Shown: one piece after another, positions 63,149 to 64,000 of the stretch
Position numbering within the stretch: position 1 is the stretch's first letter
Layout of the letters: each line of letters starts with the position of its first letter
Assembly: GCA_902793465.1 (NCBI GenBank)
Contig: CADBDT010000001.1
Coordinates: 62,001-126,000, forward strand
Direction of reading: 5' to 3'
Source of the DNA: an uncultured Coriobacteriaceae bacterium
GTDB lineage: Bacteria > Actinomycetota > Coriobacteriia > Coriobacteriales > Atopobiaceae
Length of the DNA: 64,000 nucleotides
Made by a program: the position numbers and the translations under genes
Notes under the pieces: generated by a model
The model's database searches: none
Told to the model about the DNA's origin: nothing
Seen by the model: only the letters and a program-made list of their open reading frames with translations

Positions 63149-63266
63149 ACGATCACCCTCCTTAGCGCTTTAGTACTCACAAACTCGCAGGTCGTCTTTG
63201 TATATTATTCTAGCTTGTGCAAGCAGGCCTGTAAATGAGTCTACGACCTATGAATAATAGACAGGG

Positions 63267-63297
63267 CCTATCAAGAGGGGTACTCCCCCTTGATAGG
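63267..63297. repeat. Family A short palindrome
   Basis: CCTATCAAGAGGGGTACTCC followed by CCCTTGATAGG, one half of the 64-bp element folded on itself, between divergent lanA and the TMEM43-like gene. Confidence 0.9.
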
Positions 63298-63323
63298 CTC
63301 CTTCGACCGCAAAAGGAGCGAAC

Positions 63324-64000
63324 ATGATCAGACCCAAACTACTCATTGCGAGCATAGTGATCGTAGCTCTTGGCATAGCAATGGTGTTGGCGAACAGCGC
63401 GGGCAGGGCAAAAAAGGTCGCAGACGAGCTGGTGGAGGTGAGCACGGTCGAACCGCAAAACGAGGGCAAGCTGGTCATCGTTTCCGGAACACCTGCGCTC
63501 GCAGACGGCGGCGTTATTGCGGACGAAGAGACGGGGCTGCAGGTGAGCAATGCAATTAGCTACAGCAGGGTACCCTACCAAAAAGTGTACAAGGAGGAGT
63601 CGCGCGAGGTCGTGGTCGATAGGGGCGAAGACAAGATAAGGGATTACGACGACAAGACGAGAACCGAGTACCACGTGGTAGAGGCGTGGATCAACGCAGA
63701 TTCCAGCCGGGAACCCTACGTTAGCGGCGACGGCGCGCGCTACGAGAACCCGAAGCCGGTTAACCTGCCCGCATATCACAAGATGGGCGACCTTCGCCTG
63801 GCAGGCTTTAAGATTAGCGCGGGGGACGTTTCGCCGTATCTTCATCGCAGCACAGGTACGTTTACGCCCCAGGAGCTGGCGGCAACCTGCGGCGAGTACA
63901 TCGTGCGCAGCGAGCTGGACCTCAAGGCGGTCGAGCGCAAAGACGGAGGCGGCATGCTCTCCACCGGCAGCGACATCGGGGACGTGCAGGTGCTGTTCTC
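63324..64000 (+). CDS. TMEM43-family membrane protein, C-terminus cut by window edge
   Basis: 225 residues are visible. They show an N-terminal transmembrane helix (about 7-24), then NEGKLVIVSGTPALADG, GLQVSNAISYSRVPYQK and VEAWINADSS, matching the start of the TMEM43 (DUF1625) family. Function in bacteria is unknown. AAAAGGAG precedes the ATG. It is divergent from lanA with a family A repeat between them. Confidence 0.85.
   Translation, partial: MIRPKLLIASIVIVALGIAMVLANSAGRAKKVADELVEVSTVEPQNEGKLVIVSGTPALADGGVIADEETGLQVSNAISYSRVPYQKVYKEESREVVVDRGEDKIRDYDDKTRTEYHVVEAWINADSSREPYVSGDGARYENPKPVNLPAYHKMGDLRLAGFKISAGDVSPYLHRSTGTFTPQELAATCGEYIVRSELDLKAVERKDGGGMLSTGSDIGDVQVLF

Overview
The window looks like a chromosomal segment of an anaerobic actinobacterium, most likely class Coriobacteriia. 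The reasons are high GC, a complete anaerobic (cbi-type) corrin pathway packed into overlapping genes, a Nif11-leader lanthipeptide locus, many lipoproteins with Ser/Ala-rich linkers, and unusually dense palindromic repeats. No rRNA, tRNA or phage genes were recognised. The species assignment is inference.

Layout. 1-0.9 kb: an edge-truncated membrane sensor. 1.0-3.7 kb (+): a 30-codon upstream ORF, a Cys-rich protein, cobU, cobS, a shrunken CobU-like protein and a Shp/NEAT-like surface protein. 22.4-4.0 kb (-): one long operon, in transcription order cbiK (Tat lipoprotein), a surface lipoprotein, btuF, a btuC-btuD fusion, cbiD, cbiF, a cbiG-cbiH-cbiJ fusion, cbiET, cbiA, cbiB, cobD, cbiP, cbiC, cobT, cobC. 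Most junctions are ATGA overlaps. Together the two clusters insert cobalt, build the ring, make the aminopropanol arm and the lower ligand, and assemble or import corrinoids. cbiL, cobA/cysG and btuR are absent, and I could not recognise a cobalamin riboswitch.

23-43 kb: a secreted nuclease bracketed by paired repeats, AqpZ, a VanX-like dipeptidase, a riboflavin ECF transporter under an FMN riboswitch, an EamA exporter, AroD, TraX-like, RpiB-like, a clostripain-type protease, MetY with a divergent Rrf2 regulator, MscS, a beheaded class V aminotransferase, an ICMT-like methyltransferase and an XRE/Zn-ribbon regulator. 43.7-53 kb: a metallopeptidase lipoprotein, a secreted GH13 glucosidase, a histidine phosphatase, a duplicated-domain lipoprotein, and a hybrid sensor kinase co-transcribed with an orphan solute-binding protein.

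53-64 kb is accessory: gene fragments, a HipA-like kinase, an overlooked 56-aa Nif11-type peptide gene beside an orphan 332-aa protein, an AbiE toxin-antitoxin pair with an amber codon in the toxin, and a lanA-lanM pair with a ProcM-like Cys-Cys-Gly zinc site.

The most striking theme is the repeats. At least nine families of palindromic or alternating-inverted elements occupy most intergenic space, and several sit inside genes in frame. They form both interdomain linkers of CbiGHJ, the linker of the BtuCD fusion, an insert in CbiP, the signal-peptide n-region of the Shp-like protein and the C-terminus of BtuF. One copy carries a 10-bp target duplication. The sequence suggests that palindromic elements have been fusing neighbouring genes into multidomain proteins.
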